From contig CM034543.1 of the NCBI GenBank assembly GCA_020002185.1, positions 4,558,413 to 4,622,412 on the forward strand: a stretch of 64,000 nucleotides of DNA. Reading direction: 5' to 3'. A program made the position numbers and the translations under genes. The notes under the pieces were generated by a model. That model had not been told where the DNA came from. It did not search any database and saw nothing but the letters and a program-made list of their open reading frames with translations. The stretch comes from Paraescarpia echinospica (lineage: Eukaryota; Annelida; Polychaeta; Sabellida; Siboglinidae). Shown here one piece after another: positions 35,485 to 46,660 of the stretch. The first letter of the stretch is position 1, and every line of letters starts with the position of its first letter.

Positions 35485-35530
35485 ACAACGACCTTCCTGC
35501 GGCTTTCGACACCATCGATCACACCATACA
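35485..35530 (+). other. short LINE RT motif-A fossil
   Basis: About 15 codons read LPAAFDTIDHTI, close to the LxAAFDTIDH motif A of CR1/L2-type RTs. Too short to classify further. Confidence 0.35.
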
Positions 35531-35604
35531 GCGCGGCGACAGTTGCGTGGATACGGGTTATCTGGCGACGTCCTTGCCTTGCTGACATCTTATCTGTGTA
35601 ATAT

Positions 35605-35810
35605 TTATTGAGTATTTCAGATGACACATGAATATAACTTTTTTCATGAGCCGACTGTTTTGTTCTGTGTTTATTTTTATTATTCGGTAATATTTGCACA
35701 TTTCCGTGGTTTGTCAACAACAAAAAGAATATGCGTTAATGTCAAAAGAACCACAATAAAATAGTTTACACTTCTTCTTGAGTCTGTTGATTTTGTAATG
35801 AAACCGGTTT
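35605..35810 (+). repeat. second copy of the WDR19 3' UTR end
   Basis: About 200 bp (TTATTGAGTATTT ... TCATGAGCC-GACTGTTTTG ... CAATAAAATAGTTTACACTT) repeats 34,615-34,815 in the same orientation with modest divergence. A third, inverted copy is at 49,290-49,490. The pogo fragment and unique DNA separate the two plus-strand copies. Confidence 0.8.
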
Positions 35811-35967
35811 CAAGGCACGCGGTACTATTGCACATACGTTACATTATGAAAACGCAACGAGGTGTAGTTACAATATAACATATTGTAGGCCTACGTCGTG
35901 GACAAGTTCAGACTTGCATAACTCCACCGATGATAATTTCCTCCGTGCGATAAAGTTTAAGCTGTAG

Positions 35968-36290
35968 GGTAACCAGAAGTAGGTTTAAAAAGACATCGTA
36001 AATATGTACGGTAACCGGAAGTATGGCTAAAAAGACATAGTGAATATGTACGGTAACCGGAAGTAGGGTTAAAAAGACATCATGAAAGTGTACAGTAACT
36101 GGAATTAGGCTTAAAAATATATCGTAAAGCTGTACGGTAACCGGGAAGTAGACTTAAAAAGACATCGTGAACTTGTAGGGTAACCGAAAGTAGTGTGAAG
36201 AGAAGGTCGTAGACCTGGATGGTTACCGGAAGTTGGGTGATGGGAAGATCGTAGACCTGTAGGTAACCGGAAGTAGGCTTAAAAAGTGTT
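35968..36290. repeat. ~42 bp minisatellite in the spacer
   Basis: About seven units of GGTAACCGGAAGTAGGCTTA then AAAAGACATCGTGAATATGTAC, becoming degenerate toward 36,290. Tandem unit and copy number are read directly from the sequence. Confidence 0.85.
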
Positions 36291-36650
36291 ATAACATGTA
36301 CAGTACAGGACAAGCAAGTTTAAAGTTGTACCAACAAGATGTAAGACAGGTGTTATAACATGAACAGTACAGGACAAAGCCATCCTAGCGCATGCGCAAT
36401 GAACTATTTCATGACGACCCTACGCCTTTTTTTTTTATAAATTACGCTTTATTATAATACCATATTTTAGACTCGCCTTCATTACTTAAGTCTGGGCTTG
36501 GTGGTGTTACCACGAAACAACAGATATACAAGTTAAGAGGCACGAATTTATACTGTGAAAAGAACCTCGCCCTCGGGCCTCTGACTGTCTCACTCAAACT
36601 CAAAGTTCCAGAATATTCTACCAATCTAAAATGATGCACTACATGCTGGA

Positions 36651-38043
36651 GCCGGTTTCATGAAGCGGCGTAACTTTACTCACAACTAGACGTTATACTG
36701 GCCGTTAAGTGCAACTAGATGGTGTAACTTACGACCGGTTTCATGAGAACAATTTAACATTGTCGTAACCGCGTCGACGTAGAATTGATCTAGTTACGTT
36801 GCGGTGGGGAATCCCAGTGTCCGCAGTAAAAAGTAAGCGAGTAATAATGAGCCATAAAAGTTCGTGTTGTAATTTCGAACGAATGCATATTTTATTGCTA
36901 AGTGTGGCTGTGCATAGAAAAATATATAATGCAGTTATACAGAGTGAAATTAGCACGAATACAGCCACATTTGAATAAACTGTGAAAGATGCGAATCACA
37001 GCGTCTCGCTTGGCTTGCCTTTGCTTTGGCTTGGGCCTTGGCCTTTGGTGGTTTTGCTAACCCTACACTTACTTAACTTAGTCTTAGTTACGGCGCTGGG
37101 AAAATGTCAAAAGTGCCGGCAGCGTTAGTGTCGGCAGTAAAGAGACAGCGTAAAGCTAATTTTTCAGACAGAGGTGACGTGCTGCTGAGCAGATTTTCCA
37201 GTCGTTACTAAAAAAAAGAAAATTCGAGTGTGGATAGAAATTGTCACGGCCGTGTCGGCTTGTGCCGTGGCATGTCTACAGGACACCCGGATATGTCCGG
37301 AAGAAATGGATAGACATAAAACGGGCAACACTTCGTCTTCAGGCAAATGCCGCATTGAAGCGGCCAAAGACAGGATGAGGCCCGCCACCATATCAGCCAT
37401 GGTTTGTGGACATGGTACTGAACATACTGGAAACCCTGCTATCCGGTAGAACTGCGGTTTCGATCTCTCGATTTCCATCGCGTTGTCAAATTTCACGTAT
37501 TGACCAAGCCGTCCACCTACGATATTTGTCACATTGTGCACGATTTGGTACACTGATGGTTTGATTATTCCAAATGTATCGGCGACATCAATTTGAAAGC
37601 CCCCACAAGCGAAAACTCGCAACGCCACCATAGGCATAAGTCTAAGATAAGTTGTATTGAGGGCGGCAGTGCTCCTTTTCGCTCATTCCGATGTTCGATC
37701 GCACCACCAAACTCGTCATTCAGCCACAATATATCATCTCTTCTAAACCTGTTTCGCTCAACTAGTTCATCGTCGTTTAACGAATCAAGATGGTTATTCC
37801 TATCTCTGAACACTCTTTCTCGTCTGAGGTGTCTTCTTTGCAATTCTTGCACCAAACGCGAAGCCATTGGCATTGATGATTGTAACTATTTATGTCTCGT
37901 GCGTGCGTCCCGGGAGCATCTTAGAACTTGGGGAGCATCCCGGGAATATTTCAAATAACGTAAGCTTACGCCTGCTAAATACCAAGCGTAAAGTTACGCC
38001 CAACTAGCAACGGCTAATTGCACTTAGGAGACTCATGAAACCC
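36651..38043 (-). mobile_element. PIF/Harbinger element relic with HARBI1-like transposase piece
   Basis: The minus strand at 37,873-37,430 encodes a nuclease N-terminal region: RNNHLDSLNDDELVERNRF, DDILWLNDEFGG, PSIQLILDLCLWW, then in the next frame GGFQIDVADTFGIIKPSVYQ and FYRIAGFP. This is the order of HARBI1-type transposases, up to just before the first catalytic Asp. The catalytic part is missing or replaced. The flanks carry inverted GGTTTCATGA words (left 36,653, right ~38,034) and GCGTAACTTTAC/GTAAAGTTACGC pairs, consistent with element ends. Broken by a frameshift and truncation. Confidence 0.7.
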
Positions 38044-38099
38044 AAATAACGTAACTTTACGACGTTCTAAACTTACGACGTCGTAAGCATATATCATAT

Positions 38100-38720
38100 T
38101 ACTAGGAACAATACTCATGCACATATAATTGTAGGTGGTGATTTTAATGCAGGTGATATTGATTGGAATTCATGTATGGTGTCCTTACATTCAGACCAGA
38201 AAGGATTAGGTGATGCTATTCTATCAACACTGGAGGAGCATAACTTAAATCAGTTGCAAAGAATTCCTACAAGACATGATGCTATTCTCTTTATTGTACG
38301 AATAAACCAGGTCTAGTTAAATCTATAAATACTGTACCAGGTTTTTCAGATCATTTTATAGTAGTGGATACTATGATTAAAGCAATGTCAACAAAGACAC
38401 CACCTAAGACGTTGTATAAATGGTATAAAGCAGATTGGGGACAAATGAAAGGAGAGACTAAATTATTCACAGTTCAGTTACTGGATGTTTCATGTAGTTT
38501 AGAAGAACAAAATGTACAGTCTCTTTATTTATTATTCACAGAACATATACATAATGTGATGGATAAATATGTACCAATACACTGGTCTAATACCAGAGTT
38601 GATTTACCTTGGTTATCAAACAGTTTGAAAAGGTACTGTAGGAAAGGTTTCTATAATCGGGCAAAACATTCTAAAAACCCAACACACTGGTTAAAATACA
38701 ACGAATTGGCTAAGCAAAAG
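38100..38720 (+). pseudogene. LINE-2 (host element) endonuclease C-terminal part
   Basis: Encodes HIIVGGDFNAGDIDWNS, SDQKGLGDAIL, PGFSDHFIVVD (endonuclease SDH box) and a linker with HWSNTRVDLPWLSNSLKR. It stops at NELAKQ, where a CR1-like LINE has inserted. The same element resumes at about 42,957 with RT. A frameshift near 38,290 breaks it. The frame running from 38,364 to 39,839 therefore fuses this linker to CR1 ORF1 and is not a natural protein. Confidence 0.8.
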
Positions 38721-39971
38721 GGGTGTTTGAGGGTGGAATGTCTGATGAAGGAGGTGTGTAAGTTGACGGATATAGTGAAGGAGATGGAGGTGAGACTCAA
38801 CATAGAAATAGATGGAGCAGAGAGGGATGACGCAGAGAGAGTTGAGAATTCTACAACACAGAAGGAGCCGAGTTGTGACACAGAGACTGAAGAAAGGAGA
38901 CTGAGAGGAGGGAAGGTGACCGGTGTGAAGGAACAAGAAATTGAGAAGACAGAGGGACGGAGGAAAAGTGTTCGGCAGAGGAAAAGAAAACTGGTCAGTG
39001 GGGATAGATCAACAGGTAGTCAGACTGTAGAGAACGAGGGGAGACGCAACAGCGATACAGGTGGTGAAGAGGTAGATACCACAGAGGCAGTTAGTAAGAC
39101 TGTGAGACAGAGGACTGATGGAAGAAGACAGAGTGTTCAGCAAAAAACAGAAAACATGACAGGCGTGAAGGTGACAGGGGAAAAAGTGACCGTAGTGAAG
39201 GAGGTAGCCGGGGAAAAGGGACGGGAGAGGAGAGAAGAAAATGTGATGGGAGGAAAGATGAAGGGACGAAAGGAAGTGAGAGTAAATGTGCTAGAAGAGA
39301 AGATGACAGGAGGAAAGGGGACAAGAGAAAACGCGACAGGAAAGAAGGGAATGGAAGAGAATGTGACAGGAGAGAAGATGGCAAGAGGAAAAGACAACAA
39401 CCAGAAATATGCAAACAGGAGGAGCTACTCCGAGGCAGTGATTGATGGGGCTAGGAGAAAAGAGAGAGTGGTTATGGGCGATTCAATTCTGAGAAAAACA
39501 GACAAGACTATATGCGAGGGGAAGGACGTTGTTGTATGTCTACCTGGGGCTAGAATAGAGCATGTGACTGAAAGGGTAGAGAAGGTATTGGGACATGGCA
39601 AGGGAGGGTCTATACTAGTACACGTTGGGACAAACAATGCAGACAAAGAGGGAACAACTGGGATAGTTCAAAAGTACAGACATCTAGTAAGGAAGCTAAA
39701 GAAGACAAGAGTGGAACAGGTTGTTCTCTCAGGAATTTTGCCAGTAATGGGAGGAAGGGGGGCATCATACAGAAACTGTAAGAGGATGGCGATCAACGCA
39801 CTAGTTGAGCAGATGTGTGAAGAAGAGGGCGTGTCATAGATTTATGGGGGTACTTTGTTGGGAGAGAAGATATGTACATGAGAGATGGCCTCCATCTAAG
39901 TGGAAAGGGGGCAGCAGTATTCTCAGAGAATCTGCTGAGATCTGTTGACAGTGGGACAGGTTGCATCTATT
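38721..39971 (+). pseudogene. CR1-like ORF1 with SGNH esterase domain, frameshifted at its end
   Basis: The N-terminal part is a highly charged Lys/Glu/Arg/Thr-rich repeat region (GEKVTVVKEVAGEKG-type). The C-terminal part is an SGNH/GDSL hydrolase: VVMGDSILRKTDK (nucleophile Ser), VHVGTNNADKE (GTNN block) and, after a frame change near 39,836, LWGYFVGREDMYM and RDGLHLSGKGAAV (catalytic DGxH). A stop at 39,837 caused by a small deletion separates the nucleophile from the Asp-His pair. The 5' end is lost inside the coiled-coil part. CR1-type ORF1 esterases are thought to help the element's particle contact membranes or lipids; that role is from family knowledge. Confidence 0.75.
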
Positions 39972-40088
39972 TAAACTAAATTCGCAGGGGGGACTCGCAG
40001 TGAAGCCTGAAACTGGAGGCATAGATAAAGACAGCAAAAATAATTCAGCAAAGAACAGTCTGGAAAACTGTTCTGAAGCTGGATATAA

Positions 40089-42857
40089 ATGTGTTTGTTA
40101 AATGCAAGGAGTATAGTAAACAAAAGAAATGAACTAAACGTTATGGTAGAAGATATTGACCCTCACATAATAGGTATAACCGAATCATGGGCAACCACCG
40201 ATGTATCAGATGCCGAATTGGGACTGACAGGATATGTAATGTTTAGGAAAGATAGAATAGGAAGAAGGGGAGGTGGAGTTATTTTATATATTAAAGAATC
40301 TATCCAGGCTTATGAAATAAAATTAGACAGAGAAGCAGATTGCAAAGAAGCTGTTTGGTGTAACATAGTTACAGGAAAGTCAACGTTAACGGTTGGATTA
40401 GTTTATCGAAGTCCAAACATAAGCATAGAAGAGAATGAAAAAATACAAAACGCTATAAGGGAAGTGAGCAAACGGGACTGTGTTATTATGGGGGATTTCA
40501 ACCATGGGCATATAAAATGGAAATCTCTACAGAGTATGGGTAGTGAGGACCACAAGTTTTTAGTTTTAGTACAAGATAGTTTCCTTTCTCAACATGTGCT
40601 AGAACCAACCAGGGGAGAGAATGTGTTAGACATAGTTTTGTCCTCACAGAATGAATTAGTTGACAATGTCATGGTATGTGAGCCACTGGGGAATAGTGAT
40701 CACAACCAGATACATTTTACCATCAAAGTAAAATCAGAAAGGAATAGTAAAAAGCAGTACAGGAGAAATTTCCACAAAGGAAAATATAAGGACATAAGGA
40801 AATATTTAGCAAAGATAGACTGGAATAACACACTGAAGAATAAGACAGCAACAGAATGCTGGAATATCTTAAAGAGTGAAATTGAATGCATCATCGTCAA
40901 ATTTGTTCCCTTAAAAAAACACGGGAAACGGTCCAAAAAGAAACACTTATCGAAAGAAGCCATTATAAAAATTAAGTATAAAGAAATGATGTGGAAGTCA
41001 TATAGACGTACTGGAAATGACGAAGACTACAACATTTATAAAGAAGCACTAAACCAAGCTACAGCTGAAATTAGAAATTCAAAGAGAAGCTATGAACATA
41101 AATTAGCTTGTAATATAAAACATGACAGCAAGAGTTTTTATGCATATATTCGAAGCAAACAGAAAGTTCAGGATAAGGTCGGTCCTCTAGAAGATAGTGC
41201 TGGAAATGTAATATCAGAAGGATTCTTAATGGCAGAAGACCTGAATGAGTATTTTAGTTCAGTGTTTACCAGAGAAGACACTAGTTCACTGCCAGTACCA
41301 GAGGCTAAGTTCAAGGGGGCAGAATCAGACTATTTAAGACAGTTAATTGTAACCCCAGAAATGGTAGCTAAGAAAATAAGGGCTATGAAGAATAATAAAT
41401 CACCTGGAGTGGATGGTATTCCACCCAAACTACTATTGGAAATTGTAGAACAAATTAGCATACCGCTTGCAACAGTTTTCAACTTGTCATTAGAAGAGGG
41501 AGTGGTTCCTTTAGAATGGAAAGAAGCAAACATTATACCGTTATTCAAAAAAGGTTCGAGAAACAAGTCAGAGAACTATAGACCAGTGAGTTTAACATCA
41601 GTGATTTGTAAATTATTAGAAAGACTAATTAAAGATCACATGGTGGATTTTCTTGTTAAACATAACTTGATAAACCCATCTCAAAATGGGTTTCTAAAAG
41701 CGAGGTCATGCTTAACAAATATGTTATGTTTTTTGGAAGATATCACTAAGTGGGTAGATGATGGATCACCAGTAGATATCATCTACTTAGATTTTCAAAA
41801 AGCTTTCGACAAAGTGCCACATCAGAGATTAATGCTTAAACTAAAAGCCCATGACATAGGAAATGGTATAATTAACTGGATAAAAAAATGGCTGATTGAC
41901 AGAAGACAGCGGGTAGTTGTTGATGGGGAGGCTTCAAACTGGAAATCAGTTTTGAGTGGGGTTCCACAGGGATCAGTACTGGGACCTATATTATTCTTAA
42001 TATATATAAACGATTTGGACGATGATATAGCTAGCAAGGTGTTGAAATTTGCAGATGATACAAAAGTGTTTAGAAGGATTAAAAGTGATGGAGATAGACA
42101 GCATTTACAAGATGATCTTGACATGTTGATCAAATGGTCTGAAAAGTGGCAAATGTTGTTAAATTTAGGGAAATGTAAATGCCTTCACACAGGTCATGGG
42201 AACGAATATGTAGTATATACAATGGGGGGAACTGTACTAAGTACTACTGTAAAAGAAAAAGACTTAGGGCTGACAATTAGTGCTGACATGAAGGTTTCAG
42301 AGCAGTGTGGAATTGCAGCTTCAAAAGGAAATCAAATCCTTGGATTGATTAGGCGAAATATAGCATATAAAGAAAAAGAACTAATAATACCGCTGTACAA
42401 AACAATAGTTAGGCCTCATTTAGAATATTGTATACAAGCGTGGAGGCCATACCGCAAGAAGGACATAGATATGCTAGAAAGAGTACAGAGGAGAGCGACT
42501 AAAATGATACCAAAACTGAGGGATCTTAGTTATGAAAAACGCCTAAAAGAAAGTGGTTTAACAACACTAGAGACCAGGAGATTGAGAGGAGATCAGATAG
42601 AAGTGTTTAAAATATTGAATGGTTATGAAAATATTGATAGAAATATGTTTTTTTCAGTTAAGAAAGATAGAAAGACTAGAGGACACAAAGTTACATTAGT
42701 AAAGGAACAGTGTAGATTAGACGTAAGAAAGTTTTCATTTACACAAAGGACTGTGAATGTATGGAACAGATTATCTGATGATTGTGTGGGTGCTAGTAGT
42801 GTGAATATGTTTAAAAATAAAATCGACACATACCTCAGAAGGGCTGGATATATGTAG
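40089..42857 (+). CDS. CR1-like ORF2: endonuclease-reverse transcriptase, 922 aa open frame
   Basis: APE endonuclease: LNARSIVNKRNE (start), GITESW, RRGGGVILYI, GDFNHGHIKW (~134) and SDHNQIHF. RT: NKSPGVDGIPPKLL, LDFQKAFDKVPHQRL (motif A, ~566-580), SGVPQGSVLGP (motif B, ~623-633), FADDTK (catalytic ADD, ~654-659), then a thumb/C-terminal region to a TAG. The endonuclease nicks the target and the RT copies the RNA there. The frame is uninterrupted, but the first residues before MCLLNARS are shifted out: one T is missing compared with the copy at 15.78 kb (TTTGTTAAATGC against TTTGTTTAAACG), so a stop precedes the usual start region. It may retain catalytic capacity but lacks an intact ORF1. 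Confidence 0.85.
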   Translation: MCLLNARSIVNKRNELNVMVEDIDPHIIGITESWATTDVSDAELGLTGYVMFRKDRIGRRGGGVILYIKESIQAYEIKLDREADCKEAVWCNIVTGKSTLTVGLVYRSPNISIEENEKIQNAIREVSKRDCVIMGDFNHGHIKWKSLQSMGSEDHKFLVLVQDSFLSQHVLEPTRGENVLDIVLSSQNELVDNVMVCEPLGNSDHNQIHFTIKVKSERNSKKQYRRNFHKGKYKDIRKYLAKIDWNNTLKNKTATECWNILKSEIECIIVKFVPLKKHGKRSKKKHLSKEAIIKIKYKEMMWKSYRRTGNDEDYNIYKEALNQATAEIRNSKRSYEHKLACNIKHDSKSFYAYIRSKQKVQDKVGPLEDSAGNVISEGFLMAEDLNEYFSSVFTREDTSSLPVPEAKFKGAESDYLRQLIVTPEMVAKKIRAMKNNKSPGVDGIPPKLLLEIVEQISIPLATVFNLSLEEGVVPLEWKEANIIPLFKKGSRNKSENYRPVSLTSVICKLLERLIKDHMVDFLVKHNLINPSQNGFLKARSCLTNMLCFLEDITKWVDDGSPVDIIYLDFQKAFDKVPHQRLMLKLKAHDIGNGIINWIKKWLIDRRQRVVVDGEASNWKSVLSGVPQGSVLGPILFLIYINDLDDDIASKVLKFADDTKVFRRIKSDGDRQHLQDDLDMLIKWSEKWQMLLNLGKCKCLHTGHGNEYVVYTMGGTVLSTTVKEKDLGLTISADMKVSEQCGIAASKGNQILGLIRRNIAYKEKELIIPLYKTIVRPHLEYCIQAWRPYRKKDIDMLERVQRRATKMIPKLRDLSYEKRLKESGLTTLETRRLRGDQIEVFKILNGYENIDRNMFFSVKKDRKTRGHKVTLVKEQCRLDVRKFSFTQRTVNVWNRLSDDCVGASSVNMFKNKIDTYLRRAGYM

Positions 42858-42956
42858 ATAAAAGGGTTGGACCCTCGATAAGCCAAAGGGCTTCCTTGTC
42901 CACCTGCCATCTAGAGTTAATTCTCTGGATGGCAATCTTGTTAAATCTTGTTAAAA

Positions 42957-44689
42957 TAGAAAACAGATACGGTCAACTTAATTCTGATTCTAGCAGTAAA
43001 GCCTCCATTTTATATAGGCAATTCAAATCGGTTTTCACTAAAGACACCGATTGTCCTAATATAAATTTGAAACTTGGTGGTCCTCATTTTCCAGATATTG
43101 ATACTCTCATATTTAATGTGGTGGATATTGAGAAGCAACTAAGGGATGTAAACCGTAGTAAATCAAGTAGGCCAGATAAGATTCCAGGTAGAATAGTGAA
43201 AGAACTTGCTTCTGAGCTAGCTCCTTTTTTATAAATTTTGTTCAGAAAATCGTTGCATTTTGGGGAAGTACCAGCTGAATGGTGTAAGCAATGGATCACA
43301 CCAATATTTAAGAAAGATGTAAAATGTGATCCAAGCAATTACAGACCTGTATCACTAACATGTATTGTTTCAAAAATAATGGAACATGTGATTTGTTCCC
43401 ATATTCGATGATGACCACAATATTCTATCTCCCTTTCAGCATGGTTTTAGAAAGAAACATTCTTGTGAAACTCAACTGTTACTAACAAGAAATGACATTG
43501 CAAAATTACATGATCAGAATCTACAAGTGGATATTGCTATTCTCGATTTTTCTAAAGGTTTTGATGTTGTACCACACAACAGACTGTTAAATAATTTGAA
43601 TTATTTTGTTATAAATGGAAATATTCAAAATTGGATAAAGTAATTCTTAATGGGTCGAACTCAACTTGTATTGGTAAATAGTGAATTTTCTGATGATGAA
43701 AAAGTAGCATCCGGTGTTCCTCAGGGTACAGTAATGGGACCACTTTTGTTTTTATTATACTGTAATCATCTTCCAGGTGTTATTTCTCCAGGTACAAGAG
43801 TGAGACTCTTTGCTGATGATTGTTTGATTTATAGACCAGTTCAGTCTTTACAAGATCAACTAATATTGCAACAAGATTTAGACAGCCTTGTTAAGTGGAG
43901 TGTTGATTGGGGCATGAAATTTTATATTTCTAAATGCAATATAATGAGCACAACTTCTGGTCTTCATTTACATCGTTTTTATCACATGGGCAGGCAAATT
44001 TTGAAAGAGGTCAATGATACAAAATATTTGGGGTTTATGATATCAAATGATTTAACTTGGTCTAAGCGCATTGCTGAAGTGGTTAAGAAAGGTAATCAAA
44101 AACTTGGATTTCTACATAGAAATCTTAGGGGCTCTTCACAAAAATGTAAAACAATTGCATATATTTCATTAGTAAGAGCTGGAATGGAATATGCTGCAAC
44201 AATCTGGGATCCATTCCTAATGAAAGAAATTAACAGCCAGATGGACAACATCTAAATATTCATATGAAATAAGTGTGACAGAATTGTTAAAAGACTTAAA
44301 TTGGGCACAATTAACAGATCGGAGACGTATTATGCGTTTAACTGTTTTATAAAATAAATAATGATGAATTGTCAATCAAATGTTCAGACTTTGGTGTGCA
44401 AAAGGTTAATAGAGCTACACGGGGAGGATAACCGATGGGTCTAGATGGGAATATTTTATTTAATCATAAATTAAGTAGACCTAGTTGTAATAAAACCATT
44501 TTGTTTAAATCTGTAATTTTAAGAACTATACCAGATTGGAATAAATTATCCAGCAATATTCTTGCGGCCTGCTCCAGTACATCATTTCGGAGTATGCTAG
44601 AGGCACTACCCTGAACGTATTGCCTCTCATCTATCATCCATGTGTTGTCCCTTCTGGGAATTTATGGATTATTTATTAAGATTAAGATT
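42957..44689 (+). pseudogene. LINE-2 (host element) RT part, after the nested insertion
   Basis: Resumes with SSSKASILYRQFKSVFTKD, then KSSRPDKIPGRIVKELA, VPAEWCKQWITPIFKK, NYRPVSLTC, FQHGFRKKHSCETQ, LDFSKGFDVVPHNRL (motif A), SGVPQGTVMGPLLF (motif B), RLFADDCLIY (ADD) and a C-terminal WTTSKYSYEISVTELL, with stops or frameshifts near 43,234, 43,410 and 43,642. The tail is a tandem ATTAAG (TTATTAAGATTAAGATTC, ~44,674). A CR1/L2-type element older than the CR1-like LINE that split it. Confidence 0.8.
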
Positions 44690-45193
44690 CATTTCAACAC
44701 GTTAGTGGCGTCATAGTCGTTCCTTCTATGGTCATAAAATGGAAAATTGACGTGATTCACAAGTGTGGCCTGGTGGGCATATTGAGATGGGTATGTGTAT
44801 TGGACTCGATTCAAGGGCGACTTGACGGTACCTCGGCGCGGCAGGCACATAGTATGTACCGAATAGTGGAACCCGGGGCAAAGTGGAACACGGGGCAAAG
44901 TGAAACAGTGCCAATACAGCAGTATTGTTGCCGCCATCTACCCGTTACTATTATCATGAGACGGTCAGGTGACGATGCATTGTTTTGTGGTGGCAGTCAT
45001 TTGCATTAATCAGGTATGTGCATTTTTATGAAGACACGTCTATTTTGAATGTGTTTAATCTGCTAAAGGACTGTAAACTTGTATACAAGTTTGCGTCATA
45101 TTAGCACCTATGTAGTTAAGCTTGCCTTGTCTTCTCTAGGCTTACGTTTAGAACGAGTGTCATAGTGATTTTTTCTTTCACATTTCAAGAAAA
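44690..45193. other. left flank of the pogo relic
   Basis: No gene. A tandem GGGGCAAAGTG pair at 44,876-44,901 resembles terminal words of pogo-type elements and may be the old left end of the transposon whose transposase begins at 45,194. Confidence 0.35.
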
Positions 45194-46660
45194 ATGGTAC
45201 GGGAATAAATACAAGAAAAACTGACCAGCAGAAATGTTCAACAGAAGCCATGAACGAAGCGGTGGCCAAGTTCGCGACAAAGAGATGACTCTCTTGGAGA
45301 GGCAGCCGTGACCTACGGCATTCCTAAAACAACTCTTTCAAAGAGTTAGGAAAGAGGGTGGTGACGCGGCAAAAAGTCTAGAACTACTAGAGTTCCTATA
45401 ATTATACGTAAATTCATTATTTTATGACACCAATTACTTTTACTATAAACTAGCATTGTCATTCCTCAAAATGAAGTTCATTATAATATTCAACGTTTGA
45501 ATGATGTATGCCTACATAAATTCAGACTAGGTCTATGCCTATCCCACGATTTATTTGCCCTAATTCTTTTCTTGTATTTTTGTCAGGCCAGTTTTCAACT
45601 GACAACAAGAAAAGGACCTTCACTACTATCTTCTATTCACGGAGAATCGTTTCTTCAGCTTAACACTCACGGATTTCCGACAATTGTCCTTCCAATTTGC
45701 TTTCAAAAATAATCTAGAACATCCTTTCAATCAGGAACTGAAGATGCTCGGGCTGATTTTGTCCACGAATTTATGAAGTGCCACCCAACACTTTCACTAC
45801 GCTCACCAGAAGCGACATCAGCAGCACGAGTAGCAGGTTTTAACAAGGTAGTAGTATATGATTTCTACGTATTTTTGGACTCTCTATAAAAAAACACCAT
45901 TTCCCCCTATCTGTAACAGCGATGAAACCAGAGTAATGACGGTGCCAAACTAAACGTCAACGGTTATATTGATGAACGGAGAAAAGCAGGTTGGTGCACT
46001 CGCTTCGGCGGAGATGGGAACTTTGGTGAGCAGGAATCTGTTTCAACGCTCTGGGGAATTACATACCGCCATTGCTCTTCTTTCCTCGAAAGAAGCTCAA
46101 TCCCCTGTTTGAAGGATGAGCACTACCAGAAACTGTCATCGCATGTCATCCTCCTGGGTGGATGCAGTCTGACGTATTCGTACCAACATGATTCAACCAT
46201 TTTCTGCGCTACACAAAGCCTACAACAGAAGATCCCGTTCTTCTAATTTGTTATGGTCATGCAACCCACATCAAAAACCTTAATTGCCTTAATCAAAATG
46301 ACAAGGGATAATCACGTCCATATCCATGTCATCTCACCTCACAAGCCACATCTTTTGCAACCCCTTGATGTTTGCTTTATGGGCCCTCTGAACACATACT
46401 ATGAACAAGAAGTGTGGGTATGGCTCAAGAACTACCCTGGAAAGGTTGTCACCATATATCAGGTTGCTGCTTTATTCGGGGCTGCCTACCAGAAGGCTAC
46501 AACTTCATCATAAAAAGGCCACCAGTGGTTTCGCCAAAACTGGCATATACCCTTTTAACACCAACATACTCTCGTCATGTTTGCCGCAGCAGAAACAACA
46601 GCCAAACCCGCACCAGAAGATGAACCAACACCTTCGACATCAAACGCTGCACCACCACTT
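45194..46660 (+). pseudogene. pogo-type (HTH-psq + DDE_1) transposase relic
   Basis: It starts with an HTH-psq-like block in broken frames (KYKKKTDQQKCSTEAMNEAV, then YGIPKTTLSKS-like). The middle matches DDE_1 transposases (SDETRVMTVPN-like near 45,920-45,950; EKQVGALASAEMGT; HVHIHVISPHKPHLLQPLDV; FMGPLNTYYEQEVWVWLKNY; TIYQVAALFGAAYQKA; FAKTGIYPFNTNI). The order fits a Jerky/Tigger-like pogo transposase. Multiple frameshifts and stops make it non-functional. The natural C-terminal tail (AAAETTAKPAPEDEPTPSTS) leads straight into a 30 bp minisatellite. Confidence 0.8.

Larger units (their letters stand above)
38721..42956 (+). mobile_element. nearly complete CR1-like LINE nested in another LINE
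   Basis: About 4.24 kb. ORF1 (5' truncated) is at 38,721-39,971, ORF2 at 40,089-42,857, followed by a short 3' UTR ending in a tandem ATCTTGTTA. It is the best copy of the family also seen at 2.66, 8.4 and 15.3 kb. Part of the host LINE, roughly 40 codons by comparison with related elements, is missing at the insertion site, so insertion came with a deletion. No target duplication is evident, as usual for CR1. Confidence 0.85.

Noticed and set aside
39091..39414. Ser/Phe/Pro-rich frames on the minus strand
   Set aside because: Antisense shadows of the Lys/Glu-rich CR1 ORF1.
38364..39839. A single 491-codon charged protein with an esterase-like end
   Set aside because: Chimera of two LINEs joined by nested insertion at 38,721; only the downstream part is a natural ORF1.
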